Of a DNA stretch of 52,265 nt, positions 43,575 to 51,997 are shown piece by piece (position 1 is the first letter of the stretch; every line of letters begins with the position of its first letter). The stretch spans positions 1-52,265 of the forward strand of contig CAMDDL010000016.1 of NCBI GenBank assembly GCA_945891505.1. The letters are read 5' to 3'. Made by a program: the position numbers and the translations under genes. Origin of the DNA: Maricaulis salignorans (GTDB lineage Bacteria; Pseudomonadota; Alphaproteobacteria; Caulobacterales; Aquidulcibacteraceae). The notes beneath the pieces were generated by a model. It was given only the letters and a program-made list of their open reading frames with translations, was not told where the DNA came from and made no database searches.

Positions 43575-44357
43575 TTATTGGACGATGTTTGAGCCGACAC
43601 TATAGTTGAAGCCGACTGTTATCGGCAGCGCGTCGCGGACGAATTGCTGGGTAAACTGCCCCAACTCGGAAATACGCGACTTGGGCACCCAAACGACGTC
43701 AAAGCGGCGCAGGCGTGGTAGTTCGGCTAACAGTGCTTGGCTCGCCCAGACAGAGCGTAGGTCATAGACCCGCATGTAAGGCGTGCCGCCAGCACCCCGG
43801 CGCAAGACAACAACTTCTTCCCGCCGCGCGGTGTTTAGAAATCCGCCAGCCGTCGTAATTGCCTGCAGCGGATCCATCTCACCTGATAAATCATAGAGGC
43901 CGGGCTTGGCCACTTCACCGCCGACAAAGAATTTCTGTGAAGCGAAAGTGTCGGGTGCGAGCGCAATCGCAGGATTGCGCAAATAAGTCGCATATTGACC
44001 TTGTAACTCCAGCTTCAAATCGTCAGGCGTACGGTCAGCCGCGATAATCGCTTCCAGCATCGGTGGATGAATGCGGCCGTCAGGCGCGACCGTCAGCTTT
44101 CGGCTAAGTTCAGGTGCGCCGACGGATTGAAAATCTATCACGTCGCCGGGAAAGAACCGATAGGTTTCATCCTCTGCCGTCCAGCTTGGGAAGGTCGGAA
44201 TGGCGGGGAAGTCGACGGTTGCAACCGGCCGCGGGGTTTGCCAGTGCTTGCCGTCCGTCCGCAAAGCGTCGACATAGCCTCTTGGCGCACAAGCCGTTAA
44301 GCTGATCGCTGCCAGAACCACCCAAGATGCAAGTGTAGCTGTGGTTTTGGCGCACAT
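43575..44357 (-). CDS. hfsD: Wza-type outer-membrane polysaccharide export lipoprotein, HfsD-like
   Basis: 260 residues. Lipoprotein signal peptide with lipobox LTAC (Cys23). Then the polysaccharide biosynthesis/export domain: FFPGDVIDFQS, LTVAPDGRIHPPMLEAI, and an SLBB-like strand region FVGGEVAKPGLYDL with AITTAGG. No C-terminal transmembrane helix is obvious, as in shorter Wza relatives. AGGGAG is 8 bases before the ATG. It would form the outer-membrane channel for the polymer. The length and its divergence from the hfsA-like gene match the HfsD of holdfast clusters. Confidence 0.86.
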   Translation of the reverse strand: MCAKTTATLASWVVLAAISLTACAPRGYVDALRTDGKHWQTPRPVATVDFPAIPTFPSWTAEDETYRFFPGDVIDFQSVGAPELSRKLTVAPDGRIHPPMLEAIIAADRTPDDLKLELQGQYATYLRNPAIALAPDTFASQKFFVGGEVAKPGLYDLSGEMDPLQAITTAGGFLNTARREEVVVLRRGAGGTPYMRVYDLRSVWASQALLAELPRLRRFDVVWVPKSRISELGQFTQQFVRDALPITVGFNYSVGSNIVQ

Positions 44358-44408
44358 GGATAGGCTCCCTAGGTCGGTTGGCGATAGCCTGTTTCTTAGA
44401 GACCCAAT

Positions 44409-44446
44409 CGTTAAACGTTTCGTTAATGGATAATGGTTGATTAACG
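44409..44446. promoter_or_regulatory. Repeated CGTTAA half-sites in the hfsD/hfsA divergent region
   Basis: CGTTAA occurs at 44409 and 44421, and its inverted form ATTAACG at 44440-44446; CGTTAAT/ATTAACG is a perfect 7-bp inverted repeat with a 12-base spacer. AACGTTT is repeated at 44414 and 44443. This lies between the two divergent transcription units of the polysaccharide locus. TTAA-N8-TTAA is one base off the CtrA consensus TTAA-N7-TTAA, so CtrA control is possible but not shown. Confidence 0.4.
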
Positions 44447-44497
44447 TTTGGAGGGAGCAAAATGCTTTGCCACACGTCCTGACGCGCGGAATTTAGA

Positions 44498-45979
44498 ATG
44501 ACCTACCACACGGGCCCAAGCTATCCCCGCTCCGGCGGCTATGAGCCGACTGGCAGCGTGCGCCCGCAGCTTGACTTGCGCGACTGGGTCAGTTTGTTGT
44601 GGCGCGAAAAGTGGCTTATGATCATTGTATTTATTCTGATTTCTGCACTTGGAATTGCTTTCGCGACCACGTTGCAAAAGAGCTACACCGCCAATGCACG
44701 GCTCTCAATTTTGTTGGGACAGGAATATGTCTTCACCCCCCGCGTCGGTGCCGCGGGCGAAGGCGCAGCACCCAAGCAAGAGCAAATCGTCCAATCTGAA
44801 GTCGAAGTGATCAAATCTGCTCAAATCGCCGAGCGGGTGATTCGCAAAATTGGGCTGGATCGCTTGTTTAATCCTGAAGATATCCAGATCACCCAAGGCC
44901 CTGATACGCCCGAACGCCGGATTGCCTTTGGCGTCGATCAGTTCCAGCGCAATTTCTCCGCTGGTGCGTCCGCTAACACGACTGTGATCCAGCTGGGTTA
45001 TCAAAGCAAAGACCCCGTCATTGCAGCGAAAGTCCTCAACACCATGATTGATGAGTATTTGACTTATCGCCGGGAGGTCTTGTTTGAGGATCAAACAGGG
45101 GCATTGAGGACCCAGCGCAATGAGTTTGAAACCCGTTTGCAGGAGGCGGAATCCGAGATCACCGCGTTTTTGGGCGCAAATGGCGTGGCAGACTTTGAAG
45201 GGGAGCGTGCTGCCCTACAATCCTTACTCTCAACCGCCCGGGCTGACCTTTTGAATGTTCAGGCCCGCCAGCGAGAAGCTGAAGGCCGCTTCGCTGCCAG
45301 TGACCGTAGCTATCGCAGCGAACCGCGCGAAGTGCGCTTGTCGTTCGAGACCGATAATTCCCGCCGTCGGATCGAGCTGGCTACCCAATTGGCAGAACTT
45401 CAAACCCGCTATACCGAGCAAAGCCAGCCCGTTCAGGACATGCGTCGCCGGATCGAGGCTTTGGATGAACTTCTGGGTTCAGATCAAGGTCGGGCAGCTG
45501 GCACGACCAAGACCGGGGCAAACCCCGTGCGCGATACTATGGCTTCCGATCGGGCTCGGAATGCTGCCGAGGTTGAAGCTTTGACCCAGCGCGAAGCCAT
45601 TCTAGAGGCCCAAGTTGCCCAATTGCAGGCCCGCGCCATACAATTAAGCCAAGTAAAGCCGATGTTTGATGACTTGGTGCGCCGCAAGGCAATCTTGGAA
45701 GAGCAAGTCAAACAATTCTCAACCCGGGAAGCATCTTCCCAAGCTCAAAATGAACTCAGCCGCACCTCTAATGAAAATATACGGGTCATTGAACGTGCTA
45801 ATGTGCCGACTCGTGGCAAGAGCTGGAAGAAGGAAGTAGCAATGCTCTCCGTCTTTTTTGCGGCCTTAACGGCATTGGCGGCTGGTTTGATGCGGGCATT
45901 CTCGCGGACAACCTTCCCAACACCGTCCTCGATCGGTCGGACTCTGGGCCTTCCGATCTTGGCGACGGTGACGCGCTAA
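44498..45979 (+). CDS. hfsA: Chain-length/tyrosine-kinase-type inner-membrane protein, HfsA-like
   Basis: 493 residues. A Wzz domain with membrane helix at about 34-54 (EKWLMIIVFILISALGIAFA), a long periplasmic part with coiled coils at about 200-430 (Gln/Glu/Arg-rich, LATQLAELQTRYTEQ), and a second membrane helix at about 448-466. The C-terminus stops after GLPILATVTR, where BY-kinases would have their cytosolic kinase domain. That missing domain seems to be supplied by the next gene. The first 30 residues are Pro/Gly-rich. It controls chain length and links to the outer-membrane HfsD. Confidence 0.88.
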   Translation: MTYHTGPSYPRSGGYEPTGSVRPQLDLRDWVSLLWREKWLMIIVFILISALGIAFATTLQKSYTANARLSILLGQEYVFTPRVGAAGEGAAPKQEQIVQSEVEVIKSAQIAERVIRKIGLDRLFNPEDIQITQGPDTPERRIAFGVDQFQRNFSAGASANTTVIQLGYQSKDPVIAAKVLNTMIDEYLTYRREVLFEDQTGALRTQRNEFETRLQEAESEITAFLGANGVADFEGERAALQSLLSTARADLLNVQARQREAEGRFAASDRSYRSEPREVRLSFETDNSRRRIELATQLAELQTRYTEQSQPVQDMRRRIEALDELLGSDQGRAAGTTKTGANPVRDTMASDRARNAAEVEALTQREAILEAQVAQLQARAIQLSQVKPMFDDLVRRKAILEEQVKQFSTREASSQAQNELSRTSNENIRVIERANVPTRGKSWKKEVAMLSVFFAALTALAAGLMRAFSRTTFPTPSSIGRTLGLPILATVTR

Positions 45980-46013
45980 AGCGGCGTTGAGGCTTGTTTG
46001 AGTTGGGGTTTGG

Positions 46014-46688
46014 ATGGGAAGCATTCAGGGACAGATGAACGGAGTCTGGTCTGCTGTTGCCGCTGCAACAGGGGGCGCGGGCGCTGCCGTCATGTTCCTG
46101 GGTGCCAAACACGATGTCGGAATCTCCGAAGTCTCGCGCGCTTTTGCAGAGCTCGCTGCCGAGCGTGCTGCCAAATCGGCTTGGCTGATTGACTTGGATT
46201 TTTTTGGGCCGGGACAGTTCTCTGCGCTAGGCGGCGCACAGACTGGTTTCAAAGGTCCGTATGATATGACCTTTGGCGTGACGCCATTTTGGCGGGCCCA
46301 ACCGCGCGCGCCCGATGGCGCGCAAGGTGAAGGGGCCGTGGTAAGTTACAAAACGACTATCCCGAAGCTTTACGTCAGCCGATTTAATCGCGCCGCTTTG
46401 GCTGGTAATCAGAAGCTTCAAGTGACGCCCGCACCGGATTATTGGCGTGCCGTACGCCGTTCGGTGGATCTGACGATTGTTGACGCCCCACCGCTAGAGC
46501 AATCTCGCGCAGGCCTTGCCTTAGCCGCGGACATGGACGGGGTTATTCTGGTCATTGATGGCAATAAAAGCGATGTCCGCGAGTCGATAGATTTGCGCGA
46601 TGAGGTGGTGGGCCGCGGTGGACGCTGTCTCGGAATCGTGGTGACTGGCCAATCGAGTTCTGCCCTGTCGCTCAGCCGAAAGCGCTAA
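46014..46688 (+). CDS. hfsB: HfsB-like degenerate BY-kinase domain protein
   Basis: 224 residues. The P-loop fold of capsular tyrosine kinases (CpsD/Wzc) can be followed: an A' strand AWLIDLDFFGP (56-66), and VDLTIVDAPP (151-160) with ADMDGVILVID as Walker B and following strand. But the Walker A region, residues 27-41, reads MFLGAKHDVGISEVS, with no GKS/T; the nucleotide-binding Lys is not where it should be. No Tyr cluster at the C-terminus. So a non-catalytic or altered partner of HfsA is likely. Length and place between hfsA-like and hfsC-like genes match HfsB. One base separates its stop from the next start. Confidence 0.8.
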   Translation: MGSIQGQMNGVWSAVAAATGGAGAAVMFLGAKHDVGISEVSRAFAELAAERAAKSAWLIDLDFFGPGQFSALGGAQTGFKGPYDMTFGVTPFWRAQPRAPDGAQGEGAVVSYKTTIPKLYVSRFNRAALAGNQKLQVTPAPDYWRAVRRSVDLTIVDAPPLEQSRAGLALAADMDGVILVIDGNKSDVRESIDLRDEVVGRGGRCLGIVVTGQSSSALSLSRKR

Positions 46689-46689
46689 C

Positions 46690-47829
46690 ATGGTTGCACC
46701 TAAATTGACGTGGCGCTGGGATTTAGCCTTATTGGCTCTCGCGCTGGCCTGCTTCAGTGCAGGCTTCTGGCGTCTGTGGCCGGGGGCTGCTGGCTTAGAG
46801 GAAGCGCCACTGGGGCCAATCATCCTAAAGGCAGGTGTGGCATCGATGGGCTTTATCGGCTTTGCCGTGCGCTGGGAGACACTAGCTCCCGTGCTCCTCA
46901 GACGCTTAGACGGTTTGTTATTGGTCGCGGTCTGCTTGGCTTCTGCGGCTTGGGCGTTGGCCCCGGCAATCGCCCTACAGCATGGCATTCTTCTCCTGTC
47001 TTTATGGGTATTCGGAATTACAATTGCTGCCCGCCTTCCGGCTGTGGATTTGGCGTTTACAACAGCTTTTGCGGGCATATTAGCCCTGTTGGCTCAGCTT
47101 GTTGCGGCGCGCGGCTTGATGCCGCTTGCCGCTTTGGACGGTGATTTGACCCTAGCCCTTTGCGCAGCCTTGTGGGCGTCAGCTTCCAGTGCCAAATGGC
47201 GCTGGGCTTGGTTGGCTTGGGCAGTTGCTCTAGTCGTTTTGGCTCTTATTCTGGGAGATCTGGCAAGCTTGATGGCGGCAGGCATTGGGGTCGCCACCGC
47301 AGGCTTGGGTCTTGGGATGCGTTGGATTTCCGCTCGTCGTCCATGGACCCCGATTGATGTTGCTGTCACGCTGGCTTGCTCGATCCTGACTGTAACCCTT
47401 TTGGCCCTGTTGAAGCCTTTGCCACTCTCATCAGACCCATTCGGCGCGCTTAACTGGATTGGCTATGGGTTCGGTGTTTCTGGTGCCTCCATTGGTGAAG
47501 GCTTTGGCCAAGGACTAGGCGTGTTAGGCTTAGGGCTTGCCAGCATTTGGGCGGTCGTGACCAGCCTTCGTCTGGCAATTGACCGGCGGGAGTCTGATAC
47601 GGACAGCGCTGTGGTTTTTGGGATGTGGTGTGCCGGGCTTGGAGCCTTATTATTGGCTTCCACAGAGATTTCAGTGCTTAGCTCTTGGGTGGTACTTTTG
47701 GCGGGGTTGAGCTTCGGGGCGGGTATTCGGCCCTTGGTACCCGCGGCTCAAAGCCAAAGGCAAGTCAGCATGCAGGTGCCTGTGGCAGCCCCGCGTCCTG
47801 CTTTGGCCACCCGCGACCGCCTCAGCTAA
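46690..47829 (+). CDS. hfsC: Wzy-like polymerase, HfsC-like
   Basis: 379 residues, about 10 hydrophobic helices, a large soluble loop region around residues 240-275 (KPLPLSSDPFGALNWIGYGFGVSGASIGEGF) as in Wzy/WaaL O-antigen polymerases and ligases. The C-terminal 30 residues are polar and basic. Sequence conservation in such proteins is low, so the call depends mainly on topology and place. The start is 1 base after the hfsB-like stop. It would join flipped repeat units in the periplasm. The 3' end overlaps the convergent hfsG-like gene by 8 bases. Confidence 0.78.
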   Translation: MVAPKLTWRWDLALLALALACFSAGFWRLWPGAAGLEEAPLGPIILKAGVASMGFIGFAVRWETLAPVLLRRLDGLLLVAVCLASAAWALAPAIALQHGILLLSLWVFGITIAARLPAVDLAFTTAFAGILALLAQLVAARGLMPLAALDGDLTLALCAALWASASSAKWRWAWLAWAVALVVLALILGDLASLMAAGIGVATAGLGLGMRWISARRPWTPIDVAVTLACSILTVTLLALLKPLPLSSDPFGALNWIGYGFGVSGASIGEGFGQGLGVLGLGLASIWAVVTSLRLAIDRRESDTDSAVVFGMWCAGLGALLLASTEISVLSSWVVLLAGLSFGAGIRPLVPAAQSQRQVSMQVPVAAPRPALATRDRLS

Positions 47830-48751
47830 GCGCGTCTGCCGCCCATAAGGCCCGCCACAGACGTACCCCTAGCGCCCGGACTGCTAAAGGCACAGCCTCC
47901 GATAGCACCATCGACTTCAACACAGCCTTGATCAAGGGCCTTGCGGGCACCCGCGTTAAGGTTTGAGCCAGTTTGGTGCCGGGAAGTGCTGCCATGCTGG
48001 GGTGGCGTTCAACCATGCGACGGAAATTTGGGCCAGCTTTTGCGAATTTGTCGAGCAGGGTTGCCGCATCATCCAGGCCCAAATGGGTTGCCGGAATATC
48101 GACGTGCAGGACCGCATGGCCCTTTGACTCCGCCCGTAAAGCCCAATCAACATCTTCCCAGCCCCAGCCAGAAAAGCCTACATCAAAGGGCGTCTCGTCC
48201 AAAATGGCTTTGCGTATGAGTAGGTTAGAGGTAGCTACAGCTAAAGCGCCCCGGCTTTGGCGTTGACACGCAGACGAGCAATCTGACTTTTCGGCGACCA
48301 TTTTAGCTAAAGCCAAAGCAGCGCAATCTGGGACCTGCAGGGTGGAAAACCCGCCATAAGCAATTTCCATGGTCGGATCGCGGGCAAGCCTTAGCCAGTC
48401 GGCAACAAAACTTGGCGAATCTGGGGCCATGTCGGAATCCAGAAACAGAATGACAGAGGCCTTGGCCGCCGCAATCAACCGGTTGCGCGCCGCAGAACGA
48501 CCCTGATTTCCGTGCAACGTGATAAGGCTGGCAGGCACACTTAGGTTCTGGAGGATTGCTTCGACCCTGGCCGTCACCAAGGGATCGTGTGACCCATCAT
48601 CTACGACGATCAGTTCCACCGCTTCGCCAGTTATCTGGTTGGACAAAATGTCTAGCAGCTGACTGGGGTCATTGCGGAAAAAGGGCGTCGCGATGCTAAG
48701 TTCCAGAGGGCGTTCAGCCCGAACGCCATTGATGAAAATGGTCTCGCTCAT
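47822..48751 (-). CDS. hfsG: Glycosyltransferase family 2, HfsG-like
   Basis: 309 residues. GT2 GT-A fold: LSIATPFFRNDPSQLLDIL, the LIVVDDGSHDP nucleotide motif, ILFLDSDMAPDS (DxD) and FSGWGWEDVDWALRAE (the ED-containing helix that marks the catalytic base). It adds a sugar to the lipid-linked unit at the cytosolic face. The ATG at 48751 overlaps the flippase stop (ATGA). The open frame reaches much further upstream (49213), but that part is within the flippase gene. The length equals that of HfsG. Confidence 0.87.
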   Translation of the reverse strand: MSETIFINGVRAERPLELSIATPFFRNDPSQLLDILSNQITGEAVELIVVDDGSHDPLVTARVEAILQNLSVPASLITLHGNQGRSAARNRLIAAAKASVILFLDSDMAPDSPSFVADWLRLARDPTMEIAYGGFSTLQVPDCAALALAKMVAEKSDCSSACQRQSRGALAVATSNLLIRKAILDETPFDVGFSGWGWEDVDWALRAESKGHAVLHVDIPATHLGLDDAATLLDKFAKAGPNFRRMVERHPSMAALPGTKLAQTLTRVPARPLIKAVLKSMVLSEAVPLAVRALGVRLWRALWAADALS

Positions 48752-50199
48752 AAAGCCCCCGTTTGCGGGCGCAGGCGGGTCCACATGGATCTGGCAAGGT
48801 CGCGTGCGCCAGCGACATTCAAGAGGATAACAAAAGCACCATAGCTGAGTGCACCGAGCCCGCCTTTGAGGATAAGGTCTTGGAACGCACCAAAGCTTGG
48901 CAGAACCAGCACCACGCCTGCCATCAATACGCAAGCAATAGCAATTTTGGCGGTTTCTAGAAGCGGAATCGGTAATGCCACATAGCGTCGGCCGATCCAC
49001 GTCAGCATGGTCATGCCAAGACCATAAGCTGCGACATTGGCGTAAGCTGCGCCTATCAAGCCAAACTTCGGCAGCAGAAGCACGTTTAGACTGAGGCTGG
49101 TAATCACCGGCACCAAGAGCAAGAGGGCTCGTTGTAGTGCCTTTTTCGACAGCATGAAGGCTTCGGAAAAATAGTCGCACATGCCCGCCAGTAAGGCGGA
49201 AAAGGCAATCCATGGCACGACTTGGATTGCGCGCTCCCGCAGGGCTTCGCCGATCAAAATCTCACAAATCGGTGCCGCTAGAAGTGCCAGACCCAAAGCC
49301 GCTGGTGCTCCAATGCCAAGGCGAACCACATAGCCTTGATGGGCGGCCTTCACAGCTTCGGTAGGGCCGCCGCGCTCATAAGCCGCGATGAGGATAGGTG
49401 TCACGGCTGCGGCACCCCACGTGAAGATGATATCGAGAATGCGCGCGCCAACTTGGTAGCCCGCAGAATAAGCCCCGACGTCGCCTTCGCCTAAAAATGC
49501 CGCGATAACGAAACGGTCCCCACTTGTCAGAGCGAGGCTTAAAATGAGGCCGCCTGCCAAGGGCGCCCCATAGGCGAAGTAAGCCTTACCGCGTTCGGCC
49601 TGCAGCGACCCTTTACGCGCCGCCATCCACAAGGCTGGCCCTTCAATCGCCAGCACAACAACCGACGCGATCAGCATGCCGATGAATGGGCCTTCTGGGC
49701 CCATGGCAAAAAATACCACACAGCCAATCCCAAGCCCGAAGGCTAAGAGTGTGTGTAAGGTATCCACGACGGCAAAGCGCTTGGCCTCTTGTGCCATCCG
49801 TCTTGTTTCTAAAGCAATTTTGATCAGTGACCTTGTGATCACACTGCCAAAGGCTGCCGCCACCACGATTTTCAGATTGAGGTCAGCGGGCCACAACAGA
49901 AGGGCTGCGATGGAGATCAGCGCAAAAGCGCCAGCACACCAGCTAAACAAGGCGATCAAAGTCGCAAAATGGGCGGGCTTTTCGCCCTTTTCTGCTGCAT
50001 CGGCATAGAAGCGGGCGGCGGCTGCCTCAATCCAGACGACGAACAGATATTGCGCCAAAGTCATGGCCGCATAAACCAAGGTATAGCGGCCATAATCGTC
50101 GTCGCTTAGCAGGCGCGTCAAAACGGCGACCATGCCAAAACTGGCCACAGCTTGGGCCAGATTTGGGACTAAATAGGTCATGAGGTGACGACCCATCAT
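48748..50199 (-). CDS. hfsF: Wzx-type polysaccharide flippase, HfsF-like
   Basis: 483 residues with about 12-14 membrane helices of the MVF/PST superfamily. It begins LVPNLAQAVASFGMVAVLTRLLSDDDYGRYTLV, the normal first two helices, and has a Lys/Arg-rich loop (RMAQEAKRFAVVD). It moves undecaprenyl-linked repeats across the inner membrane. Two Met at the start (50199, 50196) and one at 50181 are alternatives. Overlaps hfsG-like by ATGA and follows the hfsE-like gene by 40 bases. Confidence 0.87.
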   Translation of the reverse strand: MMGRHLMTYLVPNLAQAVASFGMVAVLTRLLSDDDYGRYTLVYAAMTLAQYLFVVWIEAAAARFYADAAEKGEKPAHFATLIALFSWCAGAFALISIAALLLWPADLNLKIVVAAAFGSVITRSLIKIALETRRMAQEAKRFAVVDTLHTLLAFGLGIGCVVFFAMGPEGPFIGMLIASVVVLAIEGPALWMAARKGSLQAERGKAYFAYGAPLAGGLILSLALTSGDRFVIAAFLGEGDVGAYSAGYQVGARILDIIFTWGAAAVTPILIAAYERGGPTEAVKAAHQGYVVRLGIGAPAALGLALLAAPICEILIGEALRERAIQVVPWIAFSALLAGMCDYFSEAFMLSKKALQRALLLLVPVITSLSLNVLLLPKFGLIGAAYANVAAYGLGMTMLTWIGRRYVALPIPLLETAKIAIACVLMAGVVLVLPSFGAFQDLILKGGLGALSYGAFVILLNVAGARDLARSMWTRLRPQTGAL

Positions 50200-50239
50200 G
50201 ACCGATGCTGTGCCTCGCGGGAAGGGATCGTCCGCAAAT

Positions 50240-51730
50240 TCACCGCACCGACCCTTTGTCGCCTAACAGAGCGGGCAGAGTTCTCACCATGATCCAGAGG
50301 TCGAGCCAAAGGCTCGCATCGCGAATGTAGGCGATATCATAGGCGACCCGTTCGGCCACTTCTTCTGCACAATGAACCGGCCCACGGGAGCCGTGAATGG
50401 CGGCCCATCCTGTCATGCCAGGCTTAATGCGGTGACGGTGGGCGTATTCAGCGACCAAAGCTTCGCTTTCTTGATCGCCAGTTTTCATGCCGATGGCATG
50501 AGGACGCGGCCCCACCAGCGACATGGTGCCATTCAAGACATTAAACAATTGCGGCAACTCATCTAAAGAGGTCGCACGAATGAAGCGGCCAATTCTGGTC
50601 ACGCGGGGGTCGTTAAGTGTTACTTGCTGGGCTGCGCATGCGTCCGTGCTCTCAACCCGCATAGAGCGGAATTTCCAGCAGCTGAACGCCTGATTGTTAA
50701 ATCCATGCCGCCTTTGGCGGAAGAAGACGGGACCTTTGCTGTCGAGCTTGATCGCCAATGCGATCAAGGCCATCAATGGCGCGGCTAATACAAGGATGCA
50801 TGCCCCAAATAAGAGGTCTTGCATCCGCTTCCAAAAGGCGCGCTTGGCATCTTCGGGTGCACCGGAAACATAGGCGACAGGGCGTTTACCAATGCGGCCG
50901 ATGGTGGTCCCGTCGCTGTCAAAGCCTTGCATATCAATCGCCAGCACGACCTTATTGGGCATAGAGCGTAATTTATTGACCAGCTGCAACACACGGCTCT
51001 GCGCCGTGCTGGAGACCGCCACGATGACCCGGTCGACACTGGGCAAATGCGGCCAGCTCATCAAATCATCAAGATCGCCCAGCAATTCAACATGGTTTGG
51101 CAAGGGCTTGGCCCGGTCCATCCGGTCATCAAACACACCCAACACGGCAATATCGCCTGAAGCTTTGGCTTCCTCAATCAGCTTGTGGGCCAGCGGCGTC
51201 GCCCCCACGATCACCACATTGAGGGAAAACAAGCCAGCCTTAATCATCGCCCCTAAAATGAGCGCAGAGAAAAAGTGCACCGAAACAATGATGCAGCCGG
51301 CTAGGAGGGTCGAGATGCCCGCCTCCCACGCCCCAGCTTCTGCCGCGCGGCCTGCCGCCAAAGCCACCAAGGCCCCAGTCCCCGCTGTCGTCGGCAACGC
51401 CAGCACAACCGCGCCGAGGGTTTTGACGCCATGCGTAACGGCTGAAGGCTCGACATCAAAGCGATACAGATCATGTTCCCGCAGAATCCACCACAGACCA
51501 ATCCCGCCTAAGGCCATGGGCAAACAAGCACTCAACGCAGCCGTCAAGACATGATCGGCGGTCGTCACTTTCAAGACATAGGTCAACACAAAGAGAATGA
51601 CCGCAATGTCGAGAATTTCGAGCGCGCGTCCAAAGCTTGAGCGATACCAACGCGCGCCACGCGCCGCCTTGCGCGCCAAGGTGGCGGGCTGATCGCCAGC
51701 AAGCTCTTGCGAATATTCCATGCGTGCCAT
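50240..51730 (-). CDS. hfsE: Undecaprenyl-phosphate sugar phosphotransferase, HfsE-like
   Basis: 496 residues. Membrane helices near the N-terminus (four, about residues 30-200), a CoA-binding-like NAD fold (VVIVGATPLAHKLIEEA), a reentrant helix near 300, and the C-terminal sugar transferase domain with KGPVFFRQRRHGFNNQAF, WKFRSMRVES, LDELPQLFNVLNGTMSLVGPRP and KPGMTGWAAI. It starts the repeat unit by moving sugar-phosphate to undecaprenyl phosphate. The ATG at 51730 has AAGGAG 10 bases upstream; an ATG at 51766 is also in frame. Length and type match HfsE. Confidence 0.9.
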   Translation of the reverse strand: MARMEYSQELAGDQPATLARKAARGARWYRSSFGRALEILDIAVILFVLTYVLKVTTADHVLTAALSACLPMALGGIGLWWILREHDLYRFDVEPSAVTHGVKTLGAVVLALPTTAGTGALVALAAGRAAEAGAWEAGISTLLAGCIIVSVHFFSALILGAMIKAGLFSLNVVIVGATPLAHKLIEEAKASGDIAVLGVFDDRMDRAKPLPNHVELLGDLDDLMSWPHLPSVDRVIVAVSSTAQSRVLQLVNKLRSMPNKVVLAIDMQGFDSDGTTIGRIGKRPVAYVSGAPEDAKRAFWKRMQDLLFGACILVLAAPLMALIALAIKLDSKGPVFFRQRRHGFNNQAFSCWKFRSMRVESTDACAAQQVTLNDPRVTRIGRFIRATSLDELPQLFNVLNGTMSLVGPRPHAIGMKTGDQESEALVAEYAHRHRIKPGMTGWAAIHGSRGPVHCAEEVAERVAYDIAYIRDASLWLDLWIMVRTLPALLGDKGSVR

Positions 51731-51906
51731 TGGCGAGACGCTCCTTAAAGCGATCTTTAACAGCATTGAGTAGACGCCCTATTAACGAAACCGCGCAGGA
51801 TGCAGGCGGGAATCCCCAATTCCCGAGTTCCATATCCCTCTGTGCAGCTTCACTGACGTGATGCTCTTGCTCTGTCCCCTTTTGTCGCGCTATCAGACGC
51901 ATGTGC

Positions 51907-51997
51907 GGAGACGTGGCCGAGAGGCTGAAGGCACTCGTTTGCTAAATGAGCGTGCTCCAAAAGGGCACCGAGGGTTCGAATCCCTCCGTCTCCGCCA
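51907..51997 (+). tRNA. tRNA-Ser (GCT)
   Basis: 91 bases including CCA, class II with a long variable arm. Acceptor GGAGACG/CGTCTCC perfect, D arm with GCCGAGAGGCTGAAGGC, anticodon stem CTCGT...  with GCT in the loop TTGCTAA, a long variable stem with GTGCTCC...GGGCACC, T arm GAGGGTTCGAATCCCTC. Discriminator G73, as expected for serine. It reads codons AGC and AGT. It is the last feature before gene-free sequence and a possible integration site for mobile elements. Confidence 0.95.

Noticed and set aside
47829-49213. 463-residue version of the glycosyltransferase
   Set aside because: The extra 154 N-terminal residues are the flippase gene read in another frame; the family N-terminus begins at the ATG at 48751.
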